In this document: piece by piece, positions 54,201-63,322 of the stretch
Position numbering within the stretch: the stretch's first letter is position 1
Layout of the letters: each line of letters starts with the position of its first letter
From: Cellulomonas flavigena DSM 20109
Lineage (GTDB): Bacteria; Actinomycetota; Actinomycetes; Actinomycetales; Cellulomonadaceae
Assembly (NCBI RefSeq): GCF_000092865.1
Contig: NC_014151.1
Location: 930,001-994,000 of the forward strand
Length of the DNA stretch: 64,000 bases
Direction: 5' to 3'
The notes under the pieces: generated by a model
Told to the model about the DNA's origin: nothing
Database searches by the model: none
What the model saw: only the letters and a program-made list of their open reading frames with translations
Translations under genes and position numbers: made by a program

Positions 54201-54936
54201 CTTCCTGTACCCGCCGGAGGTGCCGCTGACCGAGACCGCGCACGACCGGTTGCAGACCATCGCCGCCCACACCGACCTGGGGGCCGGCATGGCCGTGGCG
54301 ATGAAGGACCTGGAGATCCGCGGTGCGGGCAACCTGCTCGGTGGCGAGCAGTCCGGGCACATCGAGGGCGTCGGCTTCGACCTGTACGTGCGGATGGTGG
54401 GCGAGGCGGTGGCGTCGTTCCGCGGCGAGCAGGCCGAGGAGCTCCCCGACGTCACGATCGAGCTGCCCGTCGACGCGCACGTGCCGCACGACTACATCGC
54501 GCACGAGCGGCTGCGCCTGGAGGCGTACCGCAAGATCGCGGCGGCCACGGACGACGCGGGCCTGCGCGAGGTGCACGCCGAGCTCGTCGACCGCTACGGC
54601 CCCGTCCCGGGACCCGTCGAGAACCTCTTCGAGGTCGCGCAGCTGCGCCTGCACCTGCGGGCGGCGGGCCTCGCGGACGTCACGGCGCAGGGCCGGTTCG
54701 TCCGCTTCGCGCCCGTCGAGCTGCCGGAGTCGGCCCAGCTGCGGCTCAAGCGCCTGTACCCGGGTGCGGTGCTCAAGCCGGCCGTCCGCACGGTGCTCGT
54801 GCCGTTCCCGACGACCGCGCGCATCGGCGGCAAGCCGTTGCACGGGCGCGACGTCATGACGTGGGTACGGCAGTTCGTCGACGCGATCGTGCGCGGTGAC
54901 GTCGCGGCCGCCGCGGCGGCGGGGACGGCGCGCTGA
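51292..54936 (+). CDS. mfd: Transcription-repair coupling factor
   Basis: Mfd removes RNA polymerase stalled at DNA damage and recruits UvrA for repair of the transcribed strand. The 1214-residue protein has the UvrB-like N-terminal domains (ETLPHERLSPRSD, FAVRGGILDVFPP), the polymerase-interacting domain (PGDFVVHEQHGVGRFV) and a RecG-like motor. The motor shows Walker A GDVGYGKTE (Lys691), DEEQ box IIDEEQRFG (from about 785), SATPIPRTLEM and the late VETGLDISNANTLI and LHQLRGRVGRG motifs. The C-terminal TRCF domain is complete. Length and motifs are normal. It resumes the conserved chromosomal backbone after the exopolysaccharide locus. Confidence 0.97.
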   Translation: MDLTGLLPALLADPAVADALASVRARGELDVVGPAGVRPPLLAALAGAVATGGAAGPGGGRPLVVVTATGRDADELAAALRCYLPDDDVAVLPSWETLPHERLSPRSDTVARRVAVFRRLAHPDPEPGPTGAVRVLVLPVRALLQPVVDGLGELVPVEVRTGQQVDLDDLAQRLVDAAYTRVDMVERRGEFAVRGGILDVFPPTEDHPLRVELWGEDVEEIRWFSVADQRSLEVAEHGLWAPPCREILLTDAVRARAAALREQLPGALDMLDRLAEGIAVEGMESLAPVLVDRMVPVLDLVPDESLLVVVDPERVRRRAHDLVATTQEFLEAAWTSAAAGAATPLDLSSASFASFAEVRALAAVRALGWWTLSGFTLDADAVTGDDSPATDEGPTAAPDVRTLVVGAREVERYRGEVARAVQDVHRLQQQGWRLVLATEGHGPAQRMVEQLRAADVPARLVASVDDEPEGGVVLVTPAPLGPGFVHEALHLAVFSESDLTGRAGSSTRDMRRMPSRRRNVVDPLQLRPGDFVVHEQHGVGRFVELVQRTIGSGAAAATREYLVVEYASSKRGQPGDRLYVPTDQLDQVTKYVGGEAPTLNRMGGADWQKTKGRARKAVKEIAAELIRLYSARMATPGHAFGPDTPWQRELEDAFAYVETPDQLATIEEVKADMEKTVPMDRLVCGDVGYGKTEIAVRAAFKAVQDGKQVAVLVPTTLLVQQHLDTFTERYAPYPVKVAALSRFQTAKESQQVVEGLADGSVDVVIGTHRLITGSVRFKDLGLVIIDEEQRFGVEHKETLKALRTNVDVLAMSATPIPRTLEMAVTGIREMSTLATPPEERHPVLTFVGPYEEKQISAAIRRELLREGQVFYVHNKVESIERTASRLNELVPEARIAVAHGKMGEHQLEQVIVDFWEKRFDVLVCTTIVETGLDISNANTLILERADRLGLSQLHQLRGRVGRGRERAYAYFLYPPEVPLTETAHDRLQTIAAHTDLGAGMAVAMKDLEIRGAGNLLGGEQSGHIEGVGFDLYVRMVGEAVASFRGEQAEELPDVTIELPVDAHVPHDYIAHERLRLEAYRKIAAATDDAGLREVHAELVDRYGPVPGPVENLFEVAQLRLHLRAAGLADVTAQGRFVRFAPVELPESAQLRLKRLYPGAVLKPAVRTVLVPFPTTARIGGKPLHGRDVMTWVRQFVDAIVRGDVAAAAAAGTAR

Positions 54937-54954
54937 CGCGCGGCGCCGCGGTCG

Positions 54955-55992
54955 TCACGTCCCGGCTCCGACCTCGACCCGGTCGCGGGCCGTCGTGAGG
55001 ACCTCGGTGTACCAGGAGGTCAGGGGCGGGCCGTCCGGTGCCGTGAGGCGGTCGTGGGTCGCGCGCAGCACGTCGAGCAGCGGCGCGGCGTCCCACTGCG
55101 CGGCGAGGTCGACGAGCCGAGCCGTGTGCACGTCACCGAGCGCGTGGCGGCGCGGGAACCCGTAGGTCAGCGGGACGACGGTGCCGTCGGTCTCGAGCAC
55201 CAGCGGGCTGAGCCACGAGCCGAGCGGCCCGTCGGGCGGCGCGTCGAGGGCGAGGAAGCGGGCGGGGTCGGACAGCAGCGTGCGGCGGCTGACGACGTCG
55301 ATCTGCAGGGCGGGGCCGCAGGCCTCCTGGCTCACCCGGAGCGCCTCGACGGCGGCGAACCCGAGCTCGACGACGTCCGGGACGGCGCCGGGCAGGTTGT
55401 CCAGGGCATAGCCCTCGGGCTCGAGCGGGTGGACGTGGACGAGGCCGGCGCCGACCTCGCGCGCGAACCGGACGACCCAGTCGAGCTCGTGCACGTTGCG
55501 CTGCGTGAGCGTGAAGACGAAGCCGAACGCGGTCCCCGAGGCGGCGAGGTGCTCGAGCCGTCCTGCCATGCGGGTGAAGGCGCGCGGGTCGCCGCGCATC
55601 GCGACGTGGCTGTCCGGCGCCCCGTCGAGGGAGATCGCGAGCACGTCGACCCACCCCGCGAGCTCGTCCACCCGGCGCGGGGTCAGCAGCATGCCGTTGG
55701 TCGTCACGGTGGTGCGCATGCCCGCCCCGCGGGCGGTGCGCAGCAGCTCACCGAGGCCCGGGTGCAGCAGCGGCTCCCCGCCGGACACGCCGAGGACGCC
55801 GTAGCCCAGCGCGGCGGCGTCCTCGACGACGGACCGCACGAGGGCCGTCGTCAGGGCCTCGTCCACGTCGGGCCCGGACCGCGAGTAGCAGTGCCGGCAC
55901 CGCAGGTTGCAGCGACGGGTCGGGTGGATCTGCAGGATGCCGCGCCCACCCGGGGGTCCGACGACGTCACCTGCGGCGCCGGCGGGGCTCAC
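54955..55992 (-). CDS. Radical SAM enzyme, single-cluster type, function unknown
   Basis: This 345-residue protein carries the radical SAM CxxxCxxC cluster motif at Cys28, Cys32 and Cys35 (CNLRCRHCYS), the SAM-binding GVSGGEPLL (about 69-77), TTNGMLL and ISLDGAPDS. The C-terminal part has just one further cysteine (EACGP), so it lacks the multi-cysteine SPASM domain of most peptide-modifying members. Its GTG overlaps the stop of a gene for a 105-residue protein (GTGA), which must be a partner or substrate. It converges with mfd (18-base gap). The reaction cannot be assigned; peptide modification and cofactor synthesis are both possible. Confidence 0.87.
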   Translation of the reverse strand: MSPAGAAGDVVGPPGGRGILQIHPTRRCNLRCRHCYSRSGPDVDEALTTALVRSVVEDAAALGYGVLGVSGGEPLLHPGLGELLRTARGAGMRTTVTTNGMLLTPRRVDELAGWVDVLAISLDGAPDSHVAMRGDPRAFTRMAGRLEHLAASGTAFGFVFTLTQRNVHELDWVVRFAREVGAGLVHVHPLEPEGYALDNLPGAVPDVVELGFAAVEALRVSQEACGPALQIDVVSRRTLLSDPARFLALDAPPDGPLGSWLSPLVLETDGTVVPLTYGFPRRHALGDVHTARLVDLAAQWDAAPLLDVLRATHDRLTAPDGPPLTSWYTEVLTTARDRVEVGAGT

Positions 55993-56306
55993 CGCGCGCC
56001 CACCTGCAGCTCGACGTGGAAGACGTCGGCCGGGATCCCGCGCGGGAAGACCCGCAGCCCGCCCGCCCGTCCGAGGCCGAGGCCGTCGAGCGCCCCGACG
56101 AGGTCCTGCACGACGGGCCCGAGCGCGTCGACACCCTTGACGGCGAACGACGTGCGGAGCAGGTCGGGCTTCGGCTGACCGGCGATGTACCAGTCGTCGA
56201 TGTCGAACTGCGAGCTGATCCTGAGCACGCGCTCGACCAGCTCCTCGTCCAGGGCGAACCCCCCGTCGCGCCAGCCGGCGACGAGCCGTTCCGATCCTCG
56301 TTCCAT
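55989..56306 (-). CDS. 105-residue protein of unknown family, coupled to the radical SAM gene
   Basis: ATG 56306 has an excellent Shine-Dalgarno (GGGGGAGGAAG) and is chosen over an upstream frame. The protein is soluble, with an acidic helical first third (ERLVAGWRDGG, DEELVERVLRI) and DIDDWYIAGQPKPDLLRTSF in the middle. A glycine/leucine-rich helix follows, then a beta-like end (GGLRVFPRGIPADVFHVEL). It has no cysteine and no obvious leader/core split. I recognise no family. As the first gene of a two-gene operon with the radical SAM enzyme it may be its substrate or an accessory subunit. Confidence 0.75.
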   Translation of the reverse strand: MERGSERLVAGWRDGGFALDEELVERVLRISSQFDIDDWYIAGQPKPDLLRTSFAVKGVDALGPVVQDLVGALDGLGLGRAGGLRVFPRGIPADVFHVELQVGAR

Positions 56307-56440
56307 CGCTTCCTCCCCCGGTGCACGGCGCACGGCGGTCCGGGCGCCTGTGCCCTGGAGGAGGCGGGCCCGCACGGGGGTGATACCACCGGGCGAGGTG
56401 GACGCGGCCGGCGCGGCGCGGAGGGTCCGGCGCTAGGCCC

Positions 56441-56446
56441 TACGAT
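56441..56446 (+). promoter_or_regulatory. Probable -10 of the SurA-like lipoprotein/mazG unit
   Basis: TACGAT matches TAnnnT, 38 bases before GTG 56485. The region 56307-56484 is a divergent promoter shared with the radical SAM pair; no other gene is seen in it. Confidence 0.45.
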
Positions 56447-56484
56447 GGCGGGCGACCCCTACGGAACGTGAGCGGGAGGCCCTG

Positions 56485-57072
56485 GTGGCGGTGCGACGGA
56501 CGCGAGGACGCGTGCGGATGGTGGCGGCGGCGGTCGTGGCGGGCGGTCTGCTCGCCGGGTGCGCCGGGCAGCCGGGGACGGCGGCGGTCGTCGACGGCCG
56601 GACGATCACCACGGCCGAGCTCGCGACGACGTACGAGCAGCTCGAGCCGATCTTCAACGGCGCCGGAGCCCAGGACGTCCTCGGCGTGCTCATCACCGAG
56701 CCGTTCGCCGCGCAGGTCGCGGCCGAGAAGGGCGTCGGCGTGAACGACGACGAGGCCCTGGAGCTGCTGCGTTCGGTGGCCGTGCAGTCGCTCGGCGAGG
56801 AGAAGGGCGAGGCCCTGGAGTTCGGCCCGGGTGCGATCGCCGTGGGGCGCTACTCGCTGGCGGCCAGCGCGCTGCAGGGCCTGGAGGACGCGCAGGCGGC
56901 CGCCGAGGACTACCAGGGACGCGTCGCCGCCGCGGACATCGAGGTGAACCCGCGGTTCGGCGAGTTCACCGACGACCTGGTCGTCGCGCCACCCGCGGCG
57001 CCGTCGTGGGTCGTGCCCGAGGGCGGGCGGGACGGCTCGTCGGCGACGCCGGAGCCGGAGCCGACGCCCTGA
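56485..57072 (+). CDS. SurA N-terminal-domain-like lipoprotein
   Basis: This 195-residue protein has a signal peptide with lipobox LLAGC and then AAVVDGRTITTAELATTYEQL, the start of the SurA-type chaperone domain. It is too short to hold the peptidyl-prolyl isomerase domain. A threonine/proline/glutamate tail follows. It probably helps fold exported proteins at the outer membrane face (inference). GTG 56485 has GGGAGG upstream. Its stop lies at the beginning of mazG, and the mycobacterial lpqU lipoprotein sits in a similar place by mazG (from memory). Confidence 0.85.
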   Translation: MAVRRTRGRVRMVAAAVVAGGLLAGCAGQPGTAAVVDGRTITTAELATTYEQLEPIFNGAGAQDVLGVLITEPFAAQVAAEKGVGVNDDEALELLRSVAVQSLGEEKGEALEFGPGAIAVGRYSLAASALQGLEDAQAAAEDYQGRVAAADIEVNPRFGEFTDDLVVAPPAAPSWVVPEGGRDGSSATPEPEPTP

Positions 57073-57767
57073 CGGGCGCGCCGGGGCCGCACGACCGGCA
57101 GGCGGCCGCGCTCGCGCGCGTCGTCGCGGTCATGGACCGGCTGCGCTCGCCCGAGGGGTGCCCCTGGTACGCCGAGCAGACGCACACCTCGCTCCTGCCG
57201 TACGCGCTCGAGGAGGCACACGAGCTCGTCGAGGCCGTCGAGCACGGCGACCCCGCGCACGTCCGTGAGGAGCTCGGCGACCTGCTGCTGCAGGTGCTCG
57301 TCCACGCGCGCATCGCGTCGGAGGACCCCGTGGCGCCGTTCGACGTGGGCGACGTCGCCGACGACCTCGCGGCCAAGCTGGTGCGTCGCAACCCGCACGT
57401 GTTCGGCCCCGGTGCCGGGCAGGTGCTCGACGCGGCCACGGTCGACGCCCGGTGGCAGGACCTCAAGCGCGCCGAGAAGCCCGCGCGCACGTCGGTGCTC
57501 GACGGCGTCCCCGCGTCGATGGGGGCGCTGGCGCGCGCGCAGAAGCTCGTCGCGCGGGCCGGCCGCGCCGGGCTGCTCGACACGGCGCCCGTCCCCGCGG
57601 GACCCTCGTCCGACGGCCCGGTGCCTGCCGACGCGGCTCCCGCGGCGATCGGCGAGGCGCTGCTCGCGCTCGTCGTTGCGGCGCAGCACGCGGGCGTCGA
57701 CGCCGAGGCCGCGCTGCGCCGCGCGACCGCCGACTGGGAGGCGGCGGCCCGCCGGGCCGAGGCCTGA
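57069..57767 (+). CDS. mazG: MazG-family nucleoside triphosphate pyrophosphohydrolase
   Basis: MazG hydrolyses aberrant or signalling NTPs to NMP and pyrophosphate. The protein has the core LLPYALEEAHELVEAVEHG and REELGDLLLQVLVHARIA, the metal-binding EExxE and ExxD sets, plus RRNPHVFG and WQDLKRAEKP. The usual CPWD motif reads CPWY, an unusual change. The start is uncertain. I give CTG 57069, which overlaps the preceding stop, because homology begins before ATG 57132; GTG 57006 inside the previous gene is also possible. None has a clear Shine-Dalgarno sequence. Confidence 0.85.
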   Translation: MTGAPGPHDRQAAALARVVAVMDRLRSPEGCPWYAEQTHTSLLPYALEEAHELVEAVEHGDPAHVREELGDLLLQVLVHARIASEDPVAPFDVGDVADDLAAKLVRRNPHVFGPGAGQVLDAATVDARWQDLKRAEKPARTSVLDGVPASMGALARAQKLVARAGRAGLLDTAPVPAGPSSDGPVPADAAPAAIGEALLALVVAAQHAGVDAEAALRRATADWEAAARRAEA

Positions 57768-57907
57768 CGCCTGCCCGGGACGCGACGCGTCTCGCAGGGT
57801 GAGACTGGGGTGGGGGAGGATGCGAGGCCCCACCACGGCGGACCGGCCCGTCCGGGTCGAAGGTCCGACTCGTCACCGTACGGCCCGGACCAGGATGGGC
57901 CGTGCGA

Positions 57908-57925
57908 GGGGGACCGACGTCCCCC
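57908..57925 (+). promoter_or_regulatory. Small hairpin in the pntA leader
   Basis: GGGGGAC and GTCCCCC flank a 4-base loop, ending 14 bases before the Shine-Dalgarno AAGGAG of pntA. It may affect translation or mRNA stability. The rest of 57768-57952 holds no gene. Confidence 0.35.
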
Positions 57926-57952
57926 ACCGTCCGGAGTCGAAGGAGAGCACGC

Positions 57953-59509
57953 ATGAGGATCGGCGTCCTGCGCGAGGAGCGCCCGGGCGAGCGGCTGGTG
58001 GCCGCCACACCCCGGACCGTCGCGAAGCTCCGCGACCTCGGGTACGAGGTGGTCGTCGAGCACGACGCGGGCGCGTCCGCGACGTTCACCGACGAGGCCT
58101 ACACCGCCGCCGGCGCGAGCACCTGCGACCGCGCCGACGTGCTCGCGTGCGACGTCGTCACGGCGGTGCACCTGCCCTCCGACGTCGAGCGGATGCGACG
58201 CGGCGCGACGCTCGTGGCGACCATGGCGCCGTTCGCCGACCCGGAGCTGCCCGGCCGCCTCGCCACGCTCGGGGTCACCGCGCTCGCGCTCGACGCGGTG
58301 CCGCGGATCTCGCGCGCGCAGGCGCTCGACGTGCTGTCCACGCTGTCCAACGTCGCGGGCTACCGGGCCGTCATCGAGGCGGCCGAGGAGTTCGGCGGCA
58401 TGTTCACCGGGCAGGTCACGGCGGCGGGCAAGACCCCGCCCGCCAACGTCTTCGTCATCGGTGCCGGCGTCGCGGGCCTGGCAGCCCTCGGCACCGCGTC
58501 GAGCCTCGGTGCACAGGTCCGCGCGTTCGACGTGCGCCCTGAGGCGGGGGAGCAGATCGAGTCGATGGGCGCGACGTTCGTGCAGGCCGAGGGCGCGAGC
58601 CAGGAGGTCTCGACCGACGGGTACGCGCGCGAGCTCACCGCCGAGCAGGAGCGGCTGACCGCGGCGATGTACGCCGAGCAGACCGCCTGGGCGGACGTCG
58701 TCGTCACCACCGCGCTCGTGCGGGGACAGGCGCCGCGGACCATCACCAAGGAGATGGTCGAGGCGATGCGCCCGGGGTCGGTGATCGTCGACCTCGCGGC
58801 CTCGGGCGGCGGGAACTGCGAGCTCACCGTTCCGGGCGAGCGCGTCGTCACGGACAACGGCGTCGTCGTCCTCGGGTGGACCGACCTGCCGAGCCGCATG
58901 CCGCAGCACACGTCGCAGCTCTTCGGCACCAACGTCGTCCACCTCCTGGCGCTGCTGACGCCCGGCAAGGACGGCGAGCTGGTCCTCGACCTCGACGACC
59001 CGGTGCAGCGCGGCATGACCGTGACCACCGAGGGCGACGTGACCTGGCCGCCGCCGCCCGTCGCGGTGTCGGCCGCGCCCGCGGCGACCCCGACCGCGCC
59101 GGTGGAGACCGAGGAGGAGCGCGCCGCGCGCACCGCTGCCGAGGCCGAGGCCGCCGCGCGCCGGCAGCGCCGCAACGGTGTGCTCGCCGGGCTCGGCGCG
59201 GTGCTCACCGTCCTCGCGCTGACGACGGCGCCCGCGTCGTTCCTCAGCCACGCGACGGTGTTCGCGCTCGCGGTCGTCGTCGGCTACTACGTCATCTCCA
59301 ACGTCAGCCACTCCCTGCACACGCCGCTCATGGCCACCACCAACGCGATCAGCGGGATCATCCTCGTCGGTGCGCTGCTGCAGATCGGCAGCTCGAGCTG
59401 GGTGGTCAGCACGCTGGCCTTCGTCGCCGCGACCGTCGCGGCGATCAACATCTTCGGCGGGTTCCTCGTCGCGTTCCGCATGATCCACATGTTCCGGAAG
59501 GAGGCGTGA
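57953..59509 (+). CDS. pntA: NAD(P) transhydrogenase subunit alpha (fused alpha1-alpha2)
   Basis: PntA binds NAD(H) and supplies part of the proton channel of the proton-translocating transhydrogenase that makes NADPH. The 518-residue protein includes the whole domain I ([20 protein letters not shown], then the Rossmann [20 protein letters not shown]) and REAGEQ-like [13 protein letters not shown]. An alanine/glutamate linker leads to a C-terminal domain with four hydrophobic spans ending [12 protein letters not shown], so it is the single-chain alpha form seen in E. coli. AAGGAG (57940-57945) supports ATG 57953. pntB begins within a few bases of the stop. Confidence 0.96.
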   Translation: MRIGVLREERPGERLVAATPRTVAKLRDLGYEVVVEHDAGASATFTDEAYTAAGASTCDRADVLACDVVTAVHLPSDVERMRRGATLVATMAPFADPELPGRLATLGVTALALDAVPRISRAQALDVLSTLSNVAGYRAVIEAAEEFGGMFTGQVTAAGKTPPANVFVIGAGVAGLAALGTASSLGAQVRAFDVRPEAGEQIESMGATFVQAEGASQEVSTDGYARELTAEQERLTAAMYAEQTAWADVVVTTALVRGQAPRTITKEMVEAMRPGSVIVDLAASGGGNCELTVPGERVVTDNGVVVLGWTDLPSRMPQHTSQLFGTNVVHLLALLTPGKDGELVLDLDDPVQRGMTVTTEGDVTWPPPPVAVSAAPAATPTAPVETEEERAARTAAEAEAAARRQRRNGVLAGLGAVLTVLALTTAPASFLSHATVFALAVVVGYYVISNVSHSLHTPLMATTNAISGIILVGALLQIGSSSWVVSTLAFVAATVAAINIFGGFLVAFRMIHMFRKEA

Positions 59510-59514
59510 GGACC

Positions 59515-60906
59515 GTGCTGACCTCACTGGCCCAGGCCGTCTACCTGGTCGCGGCGATCCTGTTCGTGCTGTCCCTCGCGGGCCTGAGCAAGCAGGAGAC
59601 CGCCCGGCGCGGCAACCTCTACGGCATCGCGGGCATGGCCCTCGCGCTGCTCGCGACCGTCGCGCTCGCGGCGGACGTCTCCGAGCGTCCCGTCCCGGTC
59701 ACGCTCATGCTCATCGCGCTGGCCCTCGCCCTCGGCGCGAGCGTCGGCATGTGGCGCGCGCGGCGCGTCGAGATGACGCAGATGCCGGAGATGATCGCGA
59801 TCCTGCACTCGTTCGTCGGGCTCGCCGCGGTGCTCGTCGGCTTCAACTCGTTCCTCACCGAGGAGCCGGACGCGCTGCACCTGGTCGAGGTGTTCCTCGG
59901 TGTGCTCATCGGCGCCGTGACGTTCACCGGGTCGGTCGTGGCGTTCCTCAAGCTGTCGGCGAGGATCCGCAGCGCTCCGCTCATGCTCCCGGGCCGCAAC
60001 GCGCTGAACCTGGGTGCGCTCGTCGCCTCGGCGGGGCTGCTCGCATGGTTCCTCGCCGTGCCGTCGCTGCTGCCGCTGGTGCTCATGACGGTGGTCGCAC
60101 TGGCCCTCGGGTGGCACCTGGTCGCGTCGATCGGCGGCGGCGACATGCCGGTGGTCGTCTCGATGCTCAACTCGTACTCGGGGTGGGCCGCGGCCGCGGC
60201 GGGCTTCATGCTCAGCAACGACCTGCTCATCGTCGTCGGCGCGCTCGTCGGGTCGTCCGGTGCGATCCTCTCGTTCCTCATGTGCAAGGCCATGAACCGG
60301 TCGTTCGTGTCCGTGATCCTCGGGGGCTTCGGCACCGAGGGGGGGACCGTGGTCGCCGGCGACCGCGACTACGGCGAGCACCGTGAGGTCTCCGCGGCGG
60401 ACGTCGCCGACATGCTGCGCGACGCGCAGCGGGTGGTCATCGCGCCCGGGTACGGCATGGCCGTCGCCAAGGCGCAGTACCCCGTGGCGGAGCTCGTGGC
60501 GAAGCTGCGCGGGCAGGGCGTCGACGTGCGGTTCGCCGTGCACCCCGTCGCCGGGCGGCTGCCGGGGCACATGAACGTGCTGCTGGCCGAGGCGAAGGTG
60601 CCGTACGACATCGTGTTCGAGATGGACGAGATCAACGACGACTTCGCCGAGACGGACGTCGTGCTCGTCATCGGCGCCAACGACACCGTGAACCCGTCGG
60701 CGCTGGACGACCCGTCGTCGCCGATCGCCGGCATGCCTGTGCTCGAGGTGTGGAAGGCACGTCAGGTGATCGTCTTCAAGCGGTCGATGGCGACGGGGTA
60801 CGCGGGCGTGCAGAACCCGCTGTTCTTCCGCGAGAACACCGCGATGCTCTTCGGCGACGCGAAGGACCAGGTGGAGCGGATCGTCGCACCGCTGGCCGTC
60901 GGGTGA
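59515..60906 (+). CDS. pntB: NAD(P) transhydrogenase subunit beta
   Basis: PntB forms most of the membrane channel and binds NADP(H). The 463-residue protein has about eight or nine hydrophobic spans (residues 1-265) with [21 protein letters not shown] and the conserved [21 protein letters not shown]. The soluble domain III follows, with [38 protein letters not shown] and [17 protein letters not shown] 59515 is used, with GTG 59506 (overlapping the pntA stop) as an alternative. A 15-bp hairpin follows. Confidence 0.96.
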   Translation: MLTSLAQAVYLVAAILFVLSLAGLSKQETARRGNLYGIAGMALALLATVALAADVSERPVPVTLMLIALALALGASVGMWRARRVEMTQMPEMIAILHSFVGLAAVLVGFNSFLTEEPDALHLVEVFLGVLIGAVTFTGSVVAFLKLSARIRSAPLMLPGRNALNLGALVASAGLLAWFLAVPSLLPLVLMTVVALALGWHLVASIGGGDMPVVVSMLNSYSGWAAAAAGFMLSNDLLIVVGALVGSSGAILSFLMCKAMNRSFVSVILGGFGTEGGTVVAGDRDYGEHREVSAADVADMLRDAQRVVIAPGYGMAVAKAQYPVAELVAKLRGQGVDVRFAVHPVAGRLPGHMNVLLAEAKVPYDIVFEMDEINDDFAETDVVLVIGANDTVNPSALDDPSSPIAGMPVLEVWKARQVIVFKRSMATGYAGVQNPLFFRENTAMLFGDAKDQVERIVAPLAVG

Positions 60907-60949
60907 CGGGGAAGGTCTCGACGCGGCCGCGCTGACCGGGGCCGCGGGT

Positions 60950-60984
60950 CGGGGGCGACGGTGCCGGGTGCACCGTCGCCCCCG
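60950..60984 (+). terminator. Terminator of the pntAB operon
   Basis: A 15-bp perfect stem (60950-60964 with 60970-60984) closes on the 5-base loop CGGGT, 43 bases after the pntB stop. Confidence 0.8.
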
Positions 60985-61108
60985 GCCTGTCTCCGGCGTC
61001 GTCGCCGGGCTCGTCCGGGCCGAACTCGGGCCGAGGTCCCCTTGACGATCCGCCCGGGTCGTCGTCCCGCCGCGACCACCACCGCCGGCCGGCCGGTCAT
61101 GGGACGGC

Positions 61109-61120
61109 TGAAACGGTTCG
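61109..61120. promoter_or_regulatory. Possible sugar-regulator site upstream of xylanase
   Basis: TGAAACGGTTCG is an imperfect dyad resembling LacI-family operators. It lies 97 bases upstream of the xylanase ATG and about 30 bases before a weak TAGCCT (61149-61154) -10 candidate. Regulation by xylan breakdown sugars would fit, but the match is loose. Confidence 0.3.
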
Positions 61121-61205
61121 GGTGGTGACGGGGTGTGGCGCGCACCCCTAGCCTCGCGCCGGATCGCGCTGTGACGCTCCACCACCTGTCACGAGGAGTT
61201 CCCCC

Positions 61206-63278
61206 ATGTCGTCCGCTCCCGCCCTTCGCACCCGGCCCGCGTTCGCGGCCGTGGCGGCCCTCGTCGCGGCAGGGCTCGCCGCCGCGGTGTCGACGGCGTC
61301 GCCGCTCGTCGCCCCGGCCGGTGCCGCATCGCCCGCCGTCGTCATCGACAGCGACTTCGAGGCCGGCCTCGACGGCTGGGAGGCGCGCGGCGCCGCGACC
61401 GTCAGCACGACGTCCGTGGGCGCGCGCGGCACCGGCAGCCTGCTCGTCGAGGACCGGGTCGACCCGTGGGACGGCGCGCTGATCCCCGTCACCGACATCT
61501 TCGAGCCGGGCACCACGTACACCGTCGGCCTGTGGCTGCGGCTGCCCGACGGCGCCGGCTCCGCCGACCTGCGCGTCTCGGTGCAGCGTGACCTCGCCGG
61601 CGAGCCGTCGTACGAGACCGTCGCCACCGTCGAGAACGTCTCGAGCCAGTGGAAGCAGGTCGTCGCGACCTACGTGCCCGGCCCGTTCGACACCGCGTCG
61701 CTGTACGTCGAGTCGGTCTCCGCACCCGTCGACGTCATGGTCGACGACGTCGTCGTCAGCGGGATCACCTACTCGCCCGACACGTCGGTGACGCCCGTCC
61801 GTGACGCCGTGTCCGTGCCCTTCGGCATCGCGGTCGAGCCGCAGGACACCGTCGGCGGCCGCGGCGCGCTGCTCGCGCACCACGCCGAGCAGATCACGCC
61901 CGGCAACCAGATGAAGCCCGACGCGATCCAGCCCACCGAGGGCACGTTCACGTTCACCGCCGCCGACGGCCTCGTCGACTGGGCCATCGAGCACGACATG
62001 CGGGTCTACGGCCACACGCTGCTGTGGCACCAGCAGACACCGGCCTGGTTCTTCCAGCGCGACGGGTCGTCGCTCACGACGTCCGCCGCGGACCAGGAGC
62101 TGCTGCGCGAGCGCCTGCGTACGCACATCGAGGCGATCGCCGACCACTACCGCACGACGTACGGCGAGTACGGCACGCCCGGCAACCCGATCTTCGCGTT
62201 CGACGTCGTCAACGAGGTCATCGACGAGAACCAGCCCGACGGTCTGCGTCGCAGCGAGTGGTACCGGATCCTCGGCAAGTCCTACATCGCCGACGCCTTC
62301 CGCTACGCGCGCGACGCGTTCGGCCCCGAGGTCCTGCTGTTCATCAACGACTACAACTCCGAGTACCCCAACAAGCGCGCGCCGTACCTCGCGCTCGTGA
62401 AGGAGCTGCTCGCGGACGGTGTGCCGGTCGACGGCGTCGGCCACCAGCTGCACGTCGAGGTCGGCCGCTCGATCAGCATGGCCGAGGACACCATCACGGC
62501 GTTCGAGGCGCTGCCCGTGCGCCAGGCCGTGACGGAGTTCGACGCCTCGACCTACCGTCACGAGGGCGAGTCCTGGACCACGCCGCCGGCCGACCGCCTG
62601 CTCGAGCAGGGGTACTACTACCGCGACATGTTCGACATGTTCGAGAAGCACGCGGCGTCGTTCGAGTCGATCACCGTGTGGGGTCTCGAGGACTCGCGCA
62701 CCTGGCTGCGCGCGGGTGCCGCGCCGCTGCTGTTCGACGGTCAGCTGCAGGTCAAGCCGGCCTACTGGGGTGTCGTGGACCCGACGCAGATCGGGTCGAC
62801 GCCGAGGCCCACGCCGACCGTGACCCCGACGCCGACGGTCACCCCGACGCCGACGGTCACGCCGACGCCGACCCCGACGCCGACGGTCACCCCGACCCCG
62901 ACGCCGACCCCGACGGTCAGCCCGACGCCGTCGCCCACCCCGTCGCCGACCCAGAACCCGGGTGGCGCCTGCACGGTGAGCTACACGGCCAACGCGTGGA
63001 ACACCGGCTTCACGGCCTCGGTCCGCGTGACGAACAAGGGCGCGGCGCTGTCCGGCTGGACCCTGGAGTTCGACCTGCCGGCCGGCCAGTCCGTCCAGCA
63101 GGGCTGGAGCGCCAAGTGGGCCCAGTCGGGCCAGACCGTGACGGTGAGCAACGAGGCGTGGAACGGCAACCTGGGTGCCGACGCCACGGTGGACATCGGC
63201 TTCAACGGCAGCCACAACGGCAACGGCAACAGCGCCAAGCCGACGCAGTTCACGCTGAACGGCGCCGCCTGCTCCTGA
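61206..63278 (+). CDS. Secreted GH10 endo-1,4-beta-xylanase with N-terminal CBM and C-terminal CBM2
   Basis: This 690-residue enzyme hydrolyses internal xylan bonds outside the cell. A signal peptide (about 1-41) is followed by a CBM22 or CBM4_9-type jelly roll (about 45-190). The GH10 barrel (about 200-525) has acid/base Glu337 in FDVVNEVID, nucleophile Glu444 in AVTEFDAS, and [13 protein letters not shown] and WGLEDSRTW around the active site. A proline/threonine linker of (TPTPTV)-like repeats (about 532-583) leads to a CBM2 of about 107 residues with the usual terminal cysteines (GGACTVSY and GAACS). AGGAG lies at 61194-61198. It is a monocistronic gene between two hairpins. Confidence 0.96.
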   Translation: MSSAPALRTRPAFAAVAALVAAGLAAAVSTASPLVAPAGAASPAVVIDSDFEAGLDGWEARGAATVSTTSVGARGTGSLLVEDRVDPWDGALIPVTDIFEPGTTYTVGLWLRLPDGAGSADLRVSVQRDLAGEPSYETVATVENVSSQWKQVVATYVPGPFDTASLYVESVSAPVDVMVDDVVVSGITYSPDTSVTPVRDAVSVPFGIAVEPQDTVGGRGALLAHHAEQITPGNQMKPDAIQPTEGTFTFTAADGLVDWAIEHDMRVYGHTLLWHQQTPAWFFQRDGSSLTTSAADQELLRERLRTHIEAIADHYRTTYGEYGTPGNPIFAFDVVNEVIDENQPDGLRRSEWYRILGKSYIADAFRYARDAFGPEVLLFINDYNSEYPNKRAPYLALVKELLADGVPVDGVGHQLHVEVGRSISMAEDTITAFEALPVRQAVTEFDASTYRHEGESWTTPPADRLLEQGYYYRDMFDMFEKHAASFESITVWGLEDSRTWLRAGAAPLLFDGQLQVKPAYWGVVDPTQIGSTPRPTPTVTPTPTVTPTPTVTPTPTPTPTVTPTPTPTPTVSPTPSPTPSPTQNPGGACTVSYTANAWNTGFTASVRVTNKGAALSGWTLEFDLPAGQSVQQGWSAKWAQSGQTVTVSNEAWNGNLGADATVDIGFNGSHNGNGNSAKPTQFTLNGAACS

Positions 63279-63290
63279 CGGCTGACGCGA

Positions 63291-63319
63291 CCCGGCGTCC
63301 CGCCTGACGGGACGCCGGG
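63291..63319 (+). terminator. Terminator after the xylanase gene
   Basis: A 12-bp stem (63291-63302 with 63308-63319) with loop CCTGA begins 12 bases after the stop. Confidence 0.75.
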
Positions 63320-63322
63320 CGC

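Noticed and set aside
55989..56306. Firm call of the 105-residue protein as a RiPP precursor
   Set aside because: There is no recognisable leader/core boundary or repeated core motif and the enzyme has no SPASM domain, so the idea stays a hypothesis.
62811..62955. Repeat array after the xylanase catalytic domain
   Set aside because: It is the ordinary Pro/Thr linker of a modular glycosidase, seen in many secreted enzymes.
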